From contig NZ_VOHB01000002.1 of assembly GCF_007859295.1 (NCBI RefSeq), positions 1,675,624 through 1,739,623 of the forward strand: DNA of 64,000 bases, in the 5' to 3' direction. The notes under the pieces are model-generated. The model did no database searches. It saw nothing but the letters and a program-made list of their open reading frames with translations, and was not told the DNA's origin. Origin of the DNA: Planococcus sp. CPCC 101016 (lineage in GTDB: Bacteria > Bacillota > Bacilli > Bacillales_A > Planococcaceae). A program made the translations under genes and the position numbers. Each line of letters opens with the position of its first letter. Positions within the stretch are counted from its first letter, which is position 1. Shown piece by piece: positions 50,887 to 60,610 of this stretch.

Positions 50887-51261
50887 ATTTCTTTCCTCCT
50901 GCAATCTATATAAGTTAAATTTAATTTTTTTGCTTTGCCCTAACTCTTTGGACATAATTCTCCGCAAGCAACCAGACAAAAGCGTCTGTTTTGCTGCTTT
51001 TCTCATCCCGCCAAAGCGTTGGCAAAGAAGATGCATGAGAAGTGATATATAGTATGTACACTTATTAATTTCAGCAAAACCAAGGCTTCGCTGAAAAGCG
51101 GAAAGGCTTGATAAGGGCTTATGGTCGCACTAATTTATGTGAAATATCATTAAGTAAAGATACTCAACAATAATTTACAGATAAAAACCAGTATAGCATA
51201 GAAACGCACTGAATTAAGAAATGCTTCTATGCAAAATTAATAGATGAGAGTAGGACAAGTA
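50887..51261. other. divergent region with structured leader, 375 bases
   Basis: On the minus strand it holds two stems upstream of the MATE gene: GCCAA with TTGGC, and a longer stem formed by AGCAA..CAGAC with GTCTG..TTGCT. On the plus side, a stem (51196-51203 with 51225-51232) precedes murG. I see no gene and no clear hexamer pair. Confidence 0.5.
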
Positions 51262-52338
51262 ATGGACAACAAAACAATTTTATTAACCGGGGGCGGAACG
51301 GCAGGACATGTTTCCCTGAATCAAGCATTGATTCCAGAACTGAAAAACTTAGGCTTTACTGTAGAATACATTGGATCCAAAGACGGTATTGAGAACGAGT
51401 TGATCCGCGAATCGTTTCCTTCGGTACCTTATCATGCGATTTCCAGCGGTAAATTAAGACGCTATTTTTCTACTAAAAACTTCTCGGATCCATTCCGGGT
51501 AGGTGCAGGGCTGATGCAGTCGGTTAATATCATCCGAAAAACCAAACCTGTCGCAATTTTTTCGAAAGGTGGATTCGTATCTGTACCAGTCGCTATGGCT
51601 GGCCGCATGATGTCGATTCCCGTTATTATCCACGAGTCGGATGTGACACCTGGATTAGCTAATAAAATCGCTTTGCCTTTCGCTGACCATATCTTCACTG
51701 TATTCAAAGAAACTTTGGCGCATGTGCCAAGTGAAAAATCCACGTGTACAGGATCGCTTATCCGCAGCGAATTAATGGAAGGATCCGCAAAAAGAGGGCA
51801 GGAAATCTGCCGGTTTGATAATGCCCTCCCAGTCTTGATGATTATGGGCGGTAGCCAAGGTTCGGCAATGATTAACTCAGCCGTCCGCAATAATTTGGAA
51901 CGATTGCTGGAACAATATAATATTATTCACTTATGTGGCAAAGGCAATACCATGCCGGAGCTGGATGCTTATCCAAATTATCGACAGTTTGAATATGTTA
52001 CGCATGAATTGTCGCACTTGCTGCATATGACGGATTTTGTCGTCTCGCGTGCCGGCTCCAATTCAATATTTGAATTTTTGGCATTGAAAAAGCCGATGCT
52101 GCTGGTGCCATTGTCTATGCAAAAAAGTCGTGGCGATCAGATACTAAATGCGAATTTATTTAAAAAACAAGGCTTTGCCCACGTGGTAGAAGAGGAAGAG
52201 CTGTCTGCAGATCGATTTATGGAAGAGCTGGACCGATTACAGGCGGAGAAAGATCAATTGATAGAAACTATGACACAAGCTGAATCTCCGATTACCGCTG
52301 CTGAAATGGCTAAATTGGTGTCAGCCCATACAAAATAA
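51262..52338 (+). CDS. murG: MurG-like UDP-GlcNAc transferase (second-type)
   Basis: A 358-residue glycosyltransferase family 28 protein. LLTGGGTAGHVSLNQAL is the donor-side loop, FSKGGFVSVPV and IHESDVTPGLANK follow, and MIMGGSQGSAMIN plus SRAGSNSIFEFLAL and PLSMQKSRGDQILNA give the lipid and sugar sites. MurG adds GlcNAc to lipid I to make lipid II. The gene stands apart from any division cluster, so it may be a second copy, as in some Bacillus. The start at 51262 has TAGGA six bases upstream; an in-frame ATG at 51244 does not. Confidence 0.92.
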   Translation: MDNKTILLTGGGTAGHVSLNQALIPELKNLGFTVEYIGSKDGIENELIRESFPSVPYHAISSGKLRRYFSTKNFSDPFRVGAGLMQSVNIIRKTKPVAIFSKGGFVSVPVAMAGRMMSIPVIIHESDVTPGLANKIALPFADHIFTVFKETLAHVPSEKSTCTGSLIRSELMEGSAKRGQEICRFDNALPVLMIMGGSQGSAMINSAVRNNLERLLEQYNIIHLCGKGNTMPELDAYPNYRQFEYVTHELSHLLHMTDFVVSRAGSNSIFEFLALKKPMLLVPLSMQKSRGDQILNANLFKKQGFAHVVEEEELSADRFMEELDRLQAEKDQLIETMTQAESPITAAEMAKLVSAHTK

Positions 52339-52368
52339 CTTTTAATTCTATATAAAGAGGTGACCGTA

Positions 52369-53322
52369 ATGGAAATGACATTGATTAAAGTCCATGGCTC
52401 AATGAATACATTTTACATGTTTGAAACAGATGAACGCGATGATTTCGCGCAGTTGGCAATCCAATTATCGGCTTTAGACAAAGACATCGATGGCATTCTG
52501 GCGATTTTGCCTTCATCAGTTGCCCACGCAAAAATGCGTGTCTTTAATAATGATGGATCAGAAGCATCCATGTGTGGAAATGGCCTGCGCTGTGTTGCCC
52601 GTTATGTGTGTGAACGTGACGGTGTTCAGGAAGCTGTAGTCGAAACCATGAAAGCTTTGCTGCGTGTGAAACGGGAAGAGACATTGAACGAAGGCATTGA
52701 GACCTATGCGGTAGAAATCTCTCCTGTGTCCTTTTCCCTGAGCAGTTTACCGATGAGCTACGAAGGACATAAAGAGTGGATCCAAAAACCTTTGCCGTTT
52801 GTTTCAGAGGAAATTCCCTTTTCAGCGGTTGCTGTTCCAAACCCACATCTAATCGGGATCGTACCTCCAGTTTTGCAGAAGGATACAAGCCATCAACAAA
52901 AATGGGCAGAGTACTTTAATGGAGACAACGAATATTTTTCCGATGGAGTCAATGTCAGCTATGTAACGCCATTAGAAGAAGGGATATTTGTCCGTACTTT
53001 TGAACGAGGTGTCGGTTTTACCAATGCCTGCGGAACCGCAATGACTGCTTCTGCATTGGTCAGCTGCATGGCGGGACTCGTTCCTTACGGAGATGTTGCC
53101 GTTTATAACCCTGGAGGCATGGTGAAATGTTCGGTTGCCCGGAAAGGCGATGATATTCGCCTTCAGCTAACCGGCAACGCCACGTATTTGTCGACGCACA
53201 AATTCGATTGGACTGGTAATAAGGAAGAAAGCGGCATGCTGTCTTCAGAACCGTTGGATGAGCAGGATCGCTATGAACAATTTATTGAGCAAATTTCAAC
53301 TTTCTCGAAACAATTTGTGTAA
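52369..53322 (+). CDS. dapF: diaminopimelate epimerase-like protein
   Basis: A 317-residue two-domain DapF fold. The two catalytic cysteines are Cys69 in MCGNGLRC and Cys221 in NACGTAMTAS. The enzyme epimerises LL- to meso-diaminopimelate for lysine and cell wall. The substrate loop normally reading GNDF is here MNTFYMF, and the protein has about 30 residues more than typical forms, so a related amino-acid racemase is possible. It lies 30 bases after murG. Ribosome site AAAGAGG sits eight bases before 52369. Confidence 0.87.
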   Translation: MEMTLIKVHGSMNTFYMFETDERDDFAQLAIQLSALDKDIDGILAILPSSVAHAKMRVFNNDGSEASMCGNGLRCVARYVCERDGVQEAVVETMKALLRVKREETLNEGIETYAVEISPVSFSLSSLPMSYEGHKEWIQKPLPFVSEEIPFSAVAVPNPHLIGIVPPVLQKDTSHQQKWAEYFNGDNEYFSDGVNVSYVTPLEEGIFVRTFERGVGFTNACGTAMTASALVSCMAGLVPYGDVAVYNPGGMVKCSVARKGDDIRLQLTGNATYLSTHKFDWTGNKEESGMLSSEPLDEQDRYEQFIEQISTFSKQFV

Positions 53323-53340
53323 TGGAAAGCGGTGAAATAG

Positions 53341-54987
53341 ATGCCAATGCCTTTTACTATGGATCAGCTGGGACTCCTTTACGGAAAAGCTAAAGACCCG
53401 GTTTATTTTATGAAACAAAACGGCGACACCTTTGACTATGTATACGTCAATCCGGTGTGTTTTGCTGTGTTTAAAAAAGAACTGATTGGCACTGCATTGG
53501 AAGATAGTATGCCGCCAGATCTAACAAGGGAAATCAAAAAACAGTACCTTATTGCCTTGAAAACTGGAGAGAAGCATATCTACCGTGATTACAGCTTGTT
53601 CAGTGATCTAGATACAGCAATGGAAACCGAATTGACGCCAATCGAGTTTGAAGGGCAAAAATTTGTACTTGCTATCACGAAAAATGTTACAGCTCAAAAG
53701 AAAATTGAAGAGGATTATTTGTTTTACGAATCTTTGGTACAGAACTCGGTAGATCCGATGATCATGATTTCAGCGGAATACATGATCATTGATTTGAATC
53801 CAGCATATGAAAAAACATTCGGTGTGACCAAAGATGAGTGGGTGAATCGTTTTTACCGTGATTTGCCAGACAAGCAAAAACAACTGTTTAAGGCAGGGAA
53901 AAGCTTGTTGGAAAAATTTGAACCTGATTCGAGGAGTACTTCTGTCATCATGAAGCGGCAAAAGCAGGACGGGACAGAGGCGAAGTTTTCAGTCAGCTAC
54001 TCACCGATCAATGAAAATGGAATCATTCGGGCATTTCATGTGGTTTTCAGGGAATTGACCAATGAACTGCTGTTGAAAAACGAGCTGAAAAAGACAGAGA
54101 ATATTCTGGAGAGCTACAAGGATGCACTTAATTACGCAGCGCTTGTCGCAATCTGGAATCTGTCTGGTACCATAGAATTCGTTAATGATAATTTTAATGA
54201 ATTGACAGGCTATAAGCCTGAGGAACTTATTGGCAGCAATATCTCTAACATAGGAAAAGCAGTCATTTCAACAGAGGAATACGAAAAGATTCGGGAAGTT
54301 ATTTGGCAAGGAACCATATGGCGCGGCCAAGTAAAGAGCTTAAAGAAAAATGGTGAAAAATTCTGGGTTGATGCCACTATCATTCCGTTGATGGACGTGG
54401 ATGGTGAAATTTATCAAGTCTTGTCGATTTTGTTTGATGTGACGGAACAAAAGCAATTGGAAGAGCAGTTGCACTTTATGGCATACCATGACAGTTTAAC
54501 GAACTTGCCCAACCGCCGTTTAATGGTTAGGCAGTTTCAAATGATGAAAACGCAGGCCGAAACAAAAGGAGAACATATCGCTCTATTGTATATGGATGGA
54601 GATGACTTTAAATCAATCAATGATCAGTTTGGCCATGATGTCGGGGATGAGTTTATTTATCATTTTGGACAGGCCATCAAAAACAGTGTGCGCAAGCACG
54701 ACATGGTTGCAAGAGTAGGCGGAGACGAGTTTCTCGTGGCGTTATGCGGCATTGTACCTGAAGAAAGTCAGTTGCACATTGAAAAAGTCATCAACCGCAT
54801 CAACCAGACGCTTGTAGAGGGCTGGGAGATAGACGGCTACCGTTTCTCTCCGACATCATCAGCGGGGGTGTCTGTGTACCCTGTGCACGGCCATGATTTT
54901 GATGATTTAGTTAAAAAAGCGGATGCGGCTCTTTACCTGGCAAAAAGCAACGGAAAAGGAAAAAGCTATCTCTATACTGCCCCTTGA
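53341..54987 (+). CDS. diguanylate cyclase with PAS sensor domains
   Basis: A 548-residue soluble protein that makes cyclic di-GMP. Three PAS domains occupy about residues 10-125, 130-245 and 250-385; the last contains FNELTGYKPEELIG, a classical PAS core. The C-terminal GGDEF domain (about 385-545) has NLPNRR and an intact RVGGDEF catalytic loop, preceded by the RKHD inhibitory I-site (RxxD five residues before GGDEF). No EAL domain is fused. It lies 18 bases after dapF, so the three genes may form one transcript. Confidence 0.93.
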   Translation: MPMPFTMDQLGLLYGKAKDPVYFMKQNGDTFDYVYVNPVCFAVFKKELIGTALEDSMPPDLTREIKKQYLIALKTGEKHIYRDYSLFSDLDTAMETELTPIEFEGQKFVLAITKNVTAQKKIEEDYLFYESLVQNSVDPMIMISAEYMIIDLNPAYEKTFGVTKDEWVNRFYRDLPDKQKQLFKAGKSLLEKFEPDSRSTSVIMKRQKQDGTEAKFSVSYSPINENGIIRAFHVVFRELTNELLLKNELKKTENILESYKDALNYAALVAIWNLSGTIEFVNDNFNELTGYKPEELIGSNISNIGKAVISTEEYEKIREVIWQGTIWRGQVKSLKKNGEKFWVDATIIPLMDVDGEIYQVLSILFDVTEQKQLEEQLHFMAYHDSLTNLPNRRLMVRQFQMMKTQAETKGEHIALLYMDGDDFKSINDQFGHDVGDEFIYHFGQAIKNSVRKHDMVARVGGDEFLVALCGIVPEESQLHIEKVINRINQTLVEGWEIDGYRFSPTSSAGVSVYPVHGHDFDDLVKKADAALYLAKSNGKGKSYLYTAP

Positions 54988-55024
54988 GCTTCAGGAACAA
55001 AGCAAATCAGAACAGCTGGATGAA

Positions 55025-55038
55025 TGAAAGCGCTTTAC
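55025..55038 (+). promoter_or_regulatory. cre-like CcpA site upstream of odhA
   Basis: TGAAAGCGCTTTAC matches the cre consensus TGWAARCGYTWNCW at 12 of 14 positions, with the palindromic core intact. It lies about 190 bases before odhA. Confidence 0.6.
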
Positions 55039-55229
55039 ATGTTGTTATGTGAATATTTTCACGAAAAGCCTTTGTTTTTTAACTTGGAAGTAGTAAGATT
55101 GATAGGGAATTTTAATCTTTTATTACCAAAACGCCTTCTGCTTTATGTCTAGTGGGATGCGTGATAAAATAGACGAGACATATACAAATAAAGTGACTGC
55201 CGTCAAACAAATAGTTGGAGGTTTTTTTA

Positions 55230-58046
55230 ATGTCTAGCAATTATCCAGATGCGAAATCCCCATGGAGTTCCATTACAGGCCCTAACTTGGGATACATAAT
55301 GGAAATGTATGATCTGTATCAAGAATCCCCAGAATTACTTGATCCAGAATACGTTGAACTTTTTAAACAATACGGACCACCTGCTGAAGCTTCCACAAGT
55401 CCACAAACTTCAGTTGCAGAAACTGTGGAGCCCAATAATTTCGAAAAAGTCATAGCTGCCGTTCATCTGGCTGAAGCGATCCGTGCACATGGCCATCTGG
55501 CATCGGATATCTATCCGTTAAAAGATCAGCCTATAGACACCTCACGCATGGAATCTTCGACTTATGGCTTGAATGATCAGGATTTAAAAGAAGTGCCTGT
55601 ATCTTTACTATTGAACAATGCACCGGATAACGTGAAAAATGGTCTGGATGCCATTAATTACTTGAAATCACTTTATACGGATAAAGTTGCTTTTGAATTC
55701 TCACATGTCGTACAGCCGCAAGAACGCAGCTGGCTTCAGGAGAAAATTGAAGCAGGTGAAGTCAAGCCTAAGTTGGATGCGGACAAGAAGAAACAAGTTC
55801 TTGATTTGTTGACGCGTGTAGAAGGCTTTGAGAAATTCGTGCATCGTACATTTGTGGGACAAAAGCGTTTCTCAATTGAAGGTGTCGATTCACTGGTTGT
55901 CCTGATGGATGAATTGGTTCGTCTTTCCGAGTCGGCCGGAACAAAAGACATTATGATCGGGATGGCGCATCGCGGTCGTTTAAATGTGCTTACACATATT
56001 TTGAACAAACCTTATGAAATGATGTTCGCTGGTTTTGCGCATGTAGGAGACGATGCGTTTCTTCCAGAAGATGATTCACTCCAAATTACCAAAGGGTGGT
56101 TTGGCGATGTGAAATATCATATGGGTGCAGCTTATAAATCTGCAAATGGAACAAGTGTCAAACTGGCTTACAATCCTTCTCACTTGGAAATTGTCAGCCC
56201 GATTGTTGCTGGTCAGACCCGCGCTGCACAGGAACTCACTGAGCAAACAGGCGTAGCAAAAATGGATCCGAAAAAGGCATATGCCATTCTTGTTCACGGA
56301 GATGCAGCATTCCCGGGGCAGGGCATTGTAACCGAAACTTTGAACTTCAGTCGTGTTAAAGGTTATCAGACAGGCGGTTCAATCCATGTCATTGCCAACA
56401 ACTTAATCGGCTTTACGACAGAGCAGTTCGACTCCAGATCAACTCATTACTCTTCAGATCCTGCAAAAGGCTATGAAGTACCGGTATTTCATGTCAATGC
56501 GGATGACCCGGAAGCTGTAGTGGCTGTTGCTCGATTGTCGTTTGAATACCGTGAAAAATTCGGCAAAGACGTACTGATCGACTTGATCGGCTATCGCCGT
56601 TATGGACACAATGAAATGGATGAGCCGTTAGTGACGAATCCGACAATGTACCATGGCATTCATCAGCACGATACAGTACGCGAACTTTACGGGAAGCAAT
56701 TAGCAGAAGAAAAAGTTCTATCTGAAGATGATGTCAAAAAGCTTGATGCAGATACGCAAAAGGAAATGCAGGAAGCATACGACAGAGTCAAAGAAAACAA
56801 ATCAGCTGATTTCCCGAAACTTGAAATTCCTGAAGCTGTTTTAAACGGCTTCCCTGAAGTGCCGACAGGCGTCGACAAAGACGTCTTGACGAAGATGAAC
56901 GAAGAGCTGTTATCGTGGCCGAGTGATTTTTCTGCCTTTGGCAAGTTGGCAAGAATCCTTAAGCGTCGTGAAGATCCGTTCAATGATAAAGGCAAGATCG
57001 ACTGGGCTCATGCTGAAACGCTTGCATTCGGTTCGATTCTGCAGGACGGCAATCCAATTCGCCTGACTGGACAGGATGCGCAGCGCGGAACATTCGCACA
57101 CCGCCATCTTGTTCTGCATGATGAGAAGAATGGCAATGAGTTGGTGCCATTGCATCACATTTCAGATGCTAAAGCATCGTTCGTCGTCTACAACAGTCCA
57201 TTGAGTGAAGCGTCTGTATTGGGCTTCGAATATGGCTATAATGTTGAAAATGAAAAAGCACTTGTAATTTGGGAAGCTCAATATGGTGATTTCGCCAATA
57301 TGGCTCAAATGATTTTTGACCAATTCATTTCCGCGGGACGCGCGAAATGGGGCCAAAAATCAGGACTAGTTATGCTGTTGCCTCACGGCTATGAAGGCCA
57401 GGGACCTGAACATTCGAGCGCACGTCTCGAAAGACATCTGCAAATGGCTGCTGAAAACAACTGGACAGTTGCAAATCTCTCCAGTGCAGCAAACTACTTC
57501 CATATCTTACGCCGCCAAGCTAAGATGCTTGGAGAAGAAGCAATCCGTCCGTTAATCATCGTTTCTCCAAAATCGTTGCTGCGCCATCCGTTGGTCGGTG
57601 CAGACGTAGCAGATTTGACCGAAGGCCATTTCGAAACAATTATCGAACAGCCAAACATGGGCAAAGATGTGAAAAAAGTGAAACGTGTTCTTCTGGCAAG
57701 TGGTAAAATGGCAATTGACTTGGCCGAGCGGGTAAAAGATGGAAAAGGCTATGAGTGGGCTCATATTGTTCGGGTAGAACAATTGTATCCATTCCCAGCA
57801 GATAAGATTAAAGCCATTCTTGACCGTTATCCAAACGCCAAAGAGTTAGCTTGGGTGCAAGAAGAGCCTCAAAACATGGGCTCATGGACGTTTGCAGATC
57901 CTTATCTGCGTGAACTGGCAGAAGGCAAAGAAGTGAAATACTTCGGCAGAATTGCCCGCCAAAGCCCTGCAGAAGGCGATGGAGAAGCGCATAAAGTGGA
58001 ACAAGCGCGTATAATTGATGAAGCATTAGCTAAATTGCAAGGATAA
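55230..58046 (+). CDS. odhA: 2-oxoglutarate dehydrogenase E1 component
   Basis: A 938-residue thiamine-diphosphate enzyme of the citric acid cycle that decarboxylates 2-oxoglutarate. The N-terminal region holds the E1 interaction tail and the MAHRGRLNVL and GDAAFPGQGIV segments with the ThDP site, and RRYGHNEMDEP is the family core. The C-terminal transketolase-like half begins after about residue 600 and carries LPHGYEGQGPEHSSARLERHL. GGAGG eight bases before ATG 55230 gives the start; an upstream TTG sits inside that site. An extended -10 (TGATAAAAT, 55162-55170) may be the promoter. odhB follows after 18 bases. Confidence 0.97.
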   Translation: MSSNYPDAKSPWSSITGPNLGYIMEMYDLYQESPELLDPEYVELFKQYGPPAEASTSPQTSVAETVEPNNFEKVIAAVHLAEAIRAHGHLASDIYPLKDQPIDTSRMESSTYGLNDQDLKEVPVSLLLNNAPDNVKNGLDAINYLKSLYTDKVAFEFSHVVQPQERSWLQEKIEAGEVKPKLDADKKKQVLDLLTRVEGFEKFVHRTFVGQKRFSIEGVDSLVVLMDELVRLSESAGTKDIMIGMAHRGRLNVLTHILNKPYEMMFAGFAHVGDDAFLPEDDSLQITKGWFGDVKYHMGAAYKSANGTSVKLAYNPSHLEIVSPIVAGQTRAAQELTEQTGVAKMDPKKAYAILVHGDAAFPGQGIVTETLNFSRVKGYQTGGSIHVIANNLIGFTTEQFDSRSTHYSSDPAKGYEVPVFHVNADDPEAVVAVARLSFEYREKFGKDVLIDLIGYRRYGHNEMDEPLVTNPTMYHGIHQHDTVRELYGKQLAEEKVLSEDDVKKLDADTQKEMQEAYDRVKENKSADFPKLEIPEAVLNGFPEVPTGVDKDVLTKMNEELLSWPSDFSAFGKLARILKRREDPFNDKGKIDWAHAETLAFGSILQDGNPIRLTGQDAQRGTFAHRHLVLHDEKNGNELVPLHHISDAKASFVVYNSPLSEASVLGFEYGYNVENEKALVIWEAQYGDFANMAQMIFDQFISAGRAKWGQKSGLVMLLPHGYEGQGPEHSSARLERHLQMAAENNWTVANLSSAANYFHILRRQAKMLGEEAIRPLIIVSPKSLLRHPLVGADVADLTEGHFETIIEQPNMGKDVKKVKRVLLASGKMAIDLAERVKDGKGYEWAHIVRVEQLYPFPADKIKAILDRYPNAKELAWVQEEPQNMGSWTFADPYLRELAEGKEVKYFGRIARQSPAEGDGEAHKVEQARIIDEALAKLQG

Positions 58047-58064
58047 TCTAAGGAGGAATTTTTT

Positions 58065-59327
58065 GTGGCAGAGATCAAAGTACCAGAATTAGCAGAATCG
58101 ATTACAGAAGGAACAATCGCTCAATGGCTTAAACAGCCGGGCGAAACAGTTGAAAAGGGCGAATTCATCGTTGAACTGGAAACAGATAAAGTCAATGTTG
58201 AAGTTATTTCCGAAGAAGCTGGAGTTGTTCAAGAACATTTAGCACAAGAAGGCGATACCGTTGAAGTAGGTCAAGTAATCGCAATCGTTGGCGAAGGTTC
58301 TGGCGAAGCTGCAGCACCTAAAGCTGAAGAAGCTCCACAAAAATCCGAAGAGCCAACTAAAACAGAGGCGCCTGCGACTATGGAGCCTGTGGAAAAAGAT
58401 GTGGCAGCTGAAGATCAATCTTCTTCTGATCGTACAATTGCAAGCCCTGCAGCCCGTAAATTGGCACGCGAAAAAGGAATCGACCTGGCTGCTATCTCAC
58501 CAGTAGATCCTATGGGCCGTGTACGTGTTCAGGATGTTGAAGCGCATGGTTCGAAACCGGCTGCAAGTGCACCTGCTGCTAAAACAGAAGCGCCAAAAGC
58601 TTCTGCACCTTCTTCTGATGAAGAAAGTGGCCGCATTGTCCGTGAAAAAATGACAAGACGCCGCCAAACAATTGCAAAACGTCTTCTTGAAGTAAAACAA
58701 TCGACGGCGATGCTGACTACATTCAACGAAATCGATATGACGAATGTGATGGCTCTCCGCAGCCGCAAAAAAGACCAATTCCTTAAAAATAACGATGTGA
58801 AACTTGGTTTTATGTCATTCTTCACTAAAGCAGTAACAGCTGCACTGAAGAAATATCCATATGTTAATGCTGAATTGGACGGAACAGATGTCTTGCTGAA
58901 GCAGTTCTATGATGTAGGAATTGCTGTTTCAACTGAAGAAGGCCTTGTAGTACCGATCGTTCGCGACACGGACAAAAAGAACTTCGCAGAAATCGAAGCG
59001 ACAATTGGCGACCTAGCTAAGAAAGCACGCGACAAGAAGCTTTCGATTGCAGACATGTCTGGCGGTTCATTTACCATCACAAATGGCGGCGTATTTGGAT
59101 CATTGATGTCAACGCCAATTTTAAATGGTACCCAAGTTGGTATTCTTGGTATGCACACTATCCAAAAACGTCCTGTAGCAATCGGCGATGAAATTCAAAT
59201 TCGTCCGATGATGTACGTAGCTCTTTCATACGACCACCGTGTAATTGATGGAAGCGATTCTGTTGGTTTCTTGAAAATGGTCAAAGATATGATCGAGAAC
59301 CCAGAAGATCTATTACTGGAATCTTAA
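58065..59327 (+). CDS. odhB: dihydrolipoyl succinyltransferase (E2)
   Basis: A 420-residue E2 core of the 2-oxoglutarate complex. The lipoyl domain covers about residues 1-76, with the modified Lys42 in ELETDKVNV; a low-complexity linker follows, then the peripheral-subunit-binding domain ([14 protein letters not shown], about 125-160) and the catalytic domain (from about 190). The active-site His is in [14 protein letters not shown] is the start, seven bases after AAGGAGG. The E3 gene is not in this window. Confidence 0.97.
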   Translation: MAEIKVPELAESITEGTIAQWLKQPGETVEKGEFIVELETDKVNVEVISEEAGVVQEHLAQEGDTVEVGQVIAIVGEGSGEAAAPKAEEAPQKSEEPTKTEAPATMEPVEKDVAAEDQSSSDRTIASPAARKLAREKGIDLAAISPVDPMGRVRVQDVEAHGSKPAASAPAAKTEAPKASAPSSDEESGRIVREKMTRRRQTIAKRLLEVKQSTAMLTTFNEIDMTNVMALRSRKKDQFLKNNDVKLGFMSFFTKAVTAALKKYPYVNAELDGTDVLLKQFYDVGIAVSTEEGLVVPIVRDTDKKNFAEIEATIGDLAKKARDKKLSIADMSGGSFTITNGGVFGSLMSTPILNGTQVGILGMHTIQKRPVAIGDEIQIRPMMYVALSYDHRVIDGSDSVGFLKMVKDMIENPEDLLLES

Positions 59328-59341
59328 TAATCGTTCAAACC

Positions 59342-59374
59342 GATAGTCCTGCGTTGCAGGACTATCTTTTTTTT
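59342..59374 (+). terminator. intrinsic terminator
   Basis: An eleven-pair perfect stem (59342-59352 with 59356-59366) is followed by eight T. It ends the odhAB operon. Confidence 0.95.
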
Positions 59375-59415
59375 GTCATCATAGAGGATAGAACAGCCTA
59401 AAGGCGGTAGAGTCC

Positions 59416-60006
59416 ATGGATATTTCATTCTTAATTGAGTTAGTAAAGGAATATGGGTACTTCAGTATGTTCGTCTTTAACTGGCTGCTGATATTTGGTG
59501 TGCCAATCCCCAATGAAGTGGCTGCAGCATTCTCAGGCGTGCTGACCGAAATCAGCTATTTCAAGCCAGTCTATGCTTTTTTGTCAGCTTATTTGGGGCT
59601 GATTACCAGCAACACTTTTGCATATTTTATTGGACGCAGTCTAGGGCCACGCCTGCTGAACCGATTGAACAGGACGCGTTTAAAACAGCCGATCAGCCGG
59701 TTCAATGACTTTTTGGAAAAACGCGGGGAGTGGGCCATTGCCTTCAGCTTTTTCTTGCCCGGCGTCCGCTGGGCAATGCCATACGTTGTCGGAGCAAACC
59801 GGTTTCCATTTATGCGTTATATGATGTTTGCGTATACTGCAGGATTTGTTTGGCTATTCATTTACTTCAACGTCGGCAGGACCTTTCCTTATGCATACCA
59901 GACGATTCTTGAGAACCTGCAGTTCTTTTTGATTTTGTTATCGGTACTTGTCATTGCTGTTATGTTATTGCGTTATTTTTACAGTACGAGAGTTTCTAAG
60001 AAGTAG
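59416..60006 (+). CDS. DedA/SNARE-associated membrane protein
   Basis: A 196-residue VTT-domain protein with about four to five helices. The conserved LIFGVPIPNEVAAAFSG and FIGRSLGP blocks are near the start, and FLPGVRWAMPYVVGANRFPFMRY is the signature re-entrant segment. Related proteins flip lipids such as undecaprenyl phosphate or phosphatidylethanolamine. The last helix is followed by a basic tail. The gene is alone after the odh terminator. Confidence 0.9.
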   Translation: MDISFLIELVKEYGYFSMFVFNWLLIFGVPIPNEVAAAFSGVLTEISYFKPVYAFLSAYLGLITSNTFAYFIGRSLGPRLLNRLNRTRLKQPISRFNDFLEKRGEWAIAFSFFLPGVRWAMPYVVGANRFPFMRYMMFAYTAGFVWLFIYFNVGRTFPYAYQTILENLQFFLILLSVLVIAVMLLRYFYSTRVSKK

Positions 60007-60169
60007 TATATTCTTGTTAAGTAAAAGACCTATTATAAACAATTGCTATAGGCAAGCGCTTACTGAACATCGTTCTTTTAGAAGAGGGAAAAGGGTTGTT
60101 TATGCCTTCGAGGCGTTGTATTGATAAGTACAGTTCCTTGTTCTTAAGCTTTTGAAAATAGGTGCCAGT

Positions 60170-60198
60170 TTGAAATTAGTGCAGGTTTTCCTTATACT
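60170..60198 (+). promoter_or_regulatory. sigma-A promoter of the DUF6501-like gene
   Basis: TTGAAA (60170-60175) and TATACT (60193-60198) with 17 bases between them. The start point would be about 25 bases before the start codon at 60231. Confidence 0.75.
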
Positions 60199-60230
60199 GA
60201 AGTATAGACAGATAGAAAAGGATGAGGATG

Positions 60231-60428
60231 ATGATTCACAACGAATGGCTTGAAAGAGAAACGATAAAAACAGTAACCTGCAAGCATACCGATGCAGCAA
60301 AATTTTTGGTGTCGAATGTCTTGACAGTTGGTAAAGAATACGAAGTGAAAAACGAAACCGAAGAGTTTATTTTTGTGGTGGACAATACCGGGAAAATCGG
60401 CGGATTTTACAAAACCTACTTCGAGTAA
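60231..60428 (+). CDS. DUF6501-like small protein
   Basis: A 65-residue cytoplasmic protein. MIHNEWLERETIKTVTC and LTVGKEYEVKNETEEFIFVVDN followed by GGFYKTYFE match the DUF6501 family I remember from Bacillus; its function is unknown. Three in-frame ATGs lie close together (60222, 60228 and 60231); the last is chosen because AAAGGATGAGG is at the best distance. It is a single-gene unit with its own promoter and a terminator at 60556. Confidence 0.85.
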   Translation: MIHNEWLERETIKTVTCKHTDAAKFLVSNVLTVGKEYEVKNETEEFIFVVDNTGKIGGFYKTYFE

Positions 60429-60555
60429 TATCAGAAACCGTAAACGAACCGGTGCAACCCGTGAAAGTGGAAATGCAGTTGCTAATCACAGCGGAATAAC
60501 AGCATAACGGCGACTTTGCCGGAAACCCCTGGCTTCTTCAGCCAGTAAGAATGTC

Positions 60556-60590
60556 AAAAAGCCGATGGTGCATAAACATCGGCTTTTTCT
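60556..60590 (+). terminator. intrinsic terminator
   Basis: A twelve-pair perfect stem (60556-60567 with 60577-60588) with a nine-base loop, A-run before and T-run after. It separates the DUF6501-like gene from the MoxR gene. Confidence 0.92.
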
Positions 60591-60610
60591 ATGGAAAAGA
60601 GGGAATGTAA

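Noticed and set aside
50887..51036. 50-codon extension of the MATE protein
   Set aside because: The strong AGGAGG at 50896 supports 50886, and helix 1 of the family begins shortly after that start. Not fully excluded.
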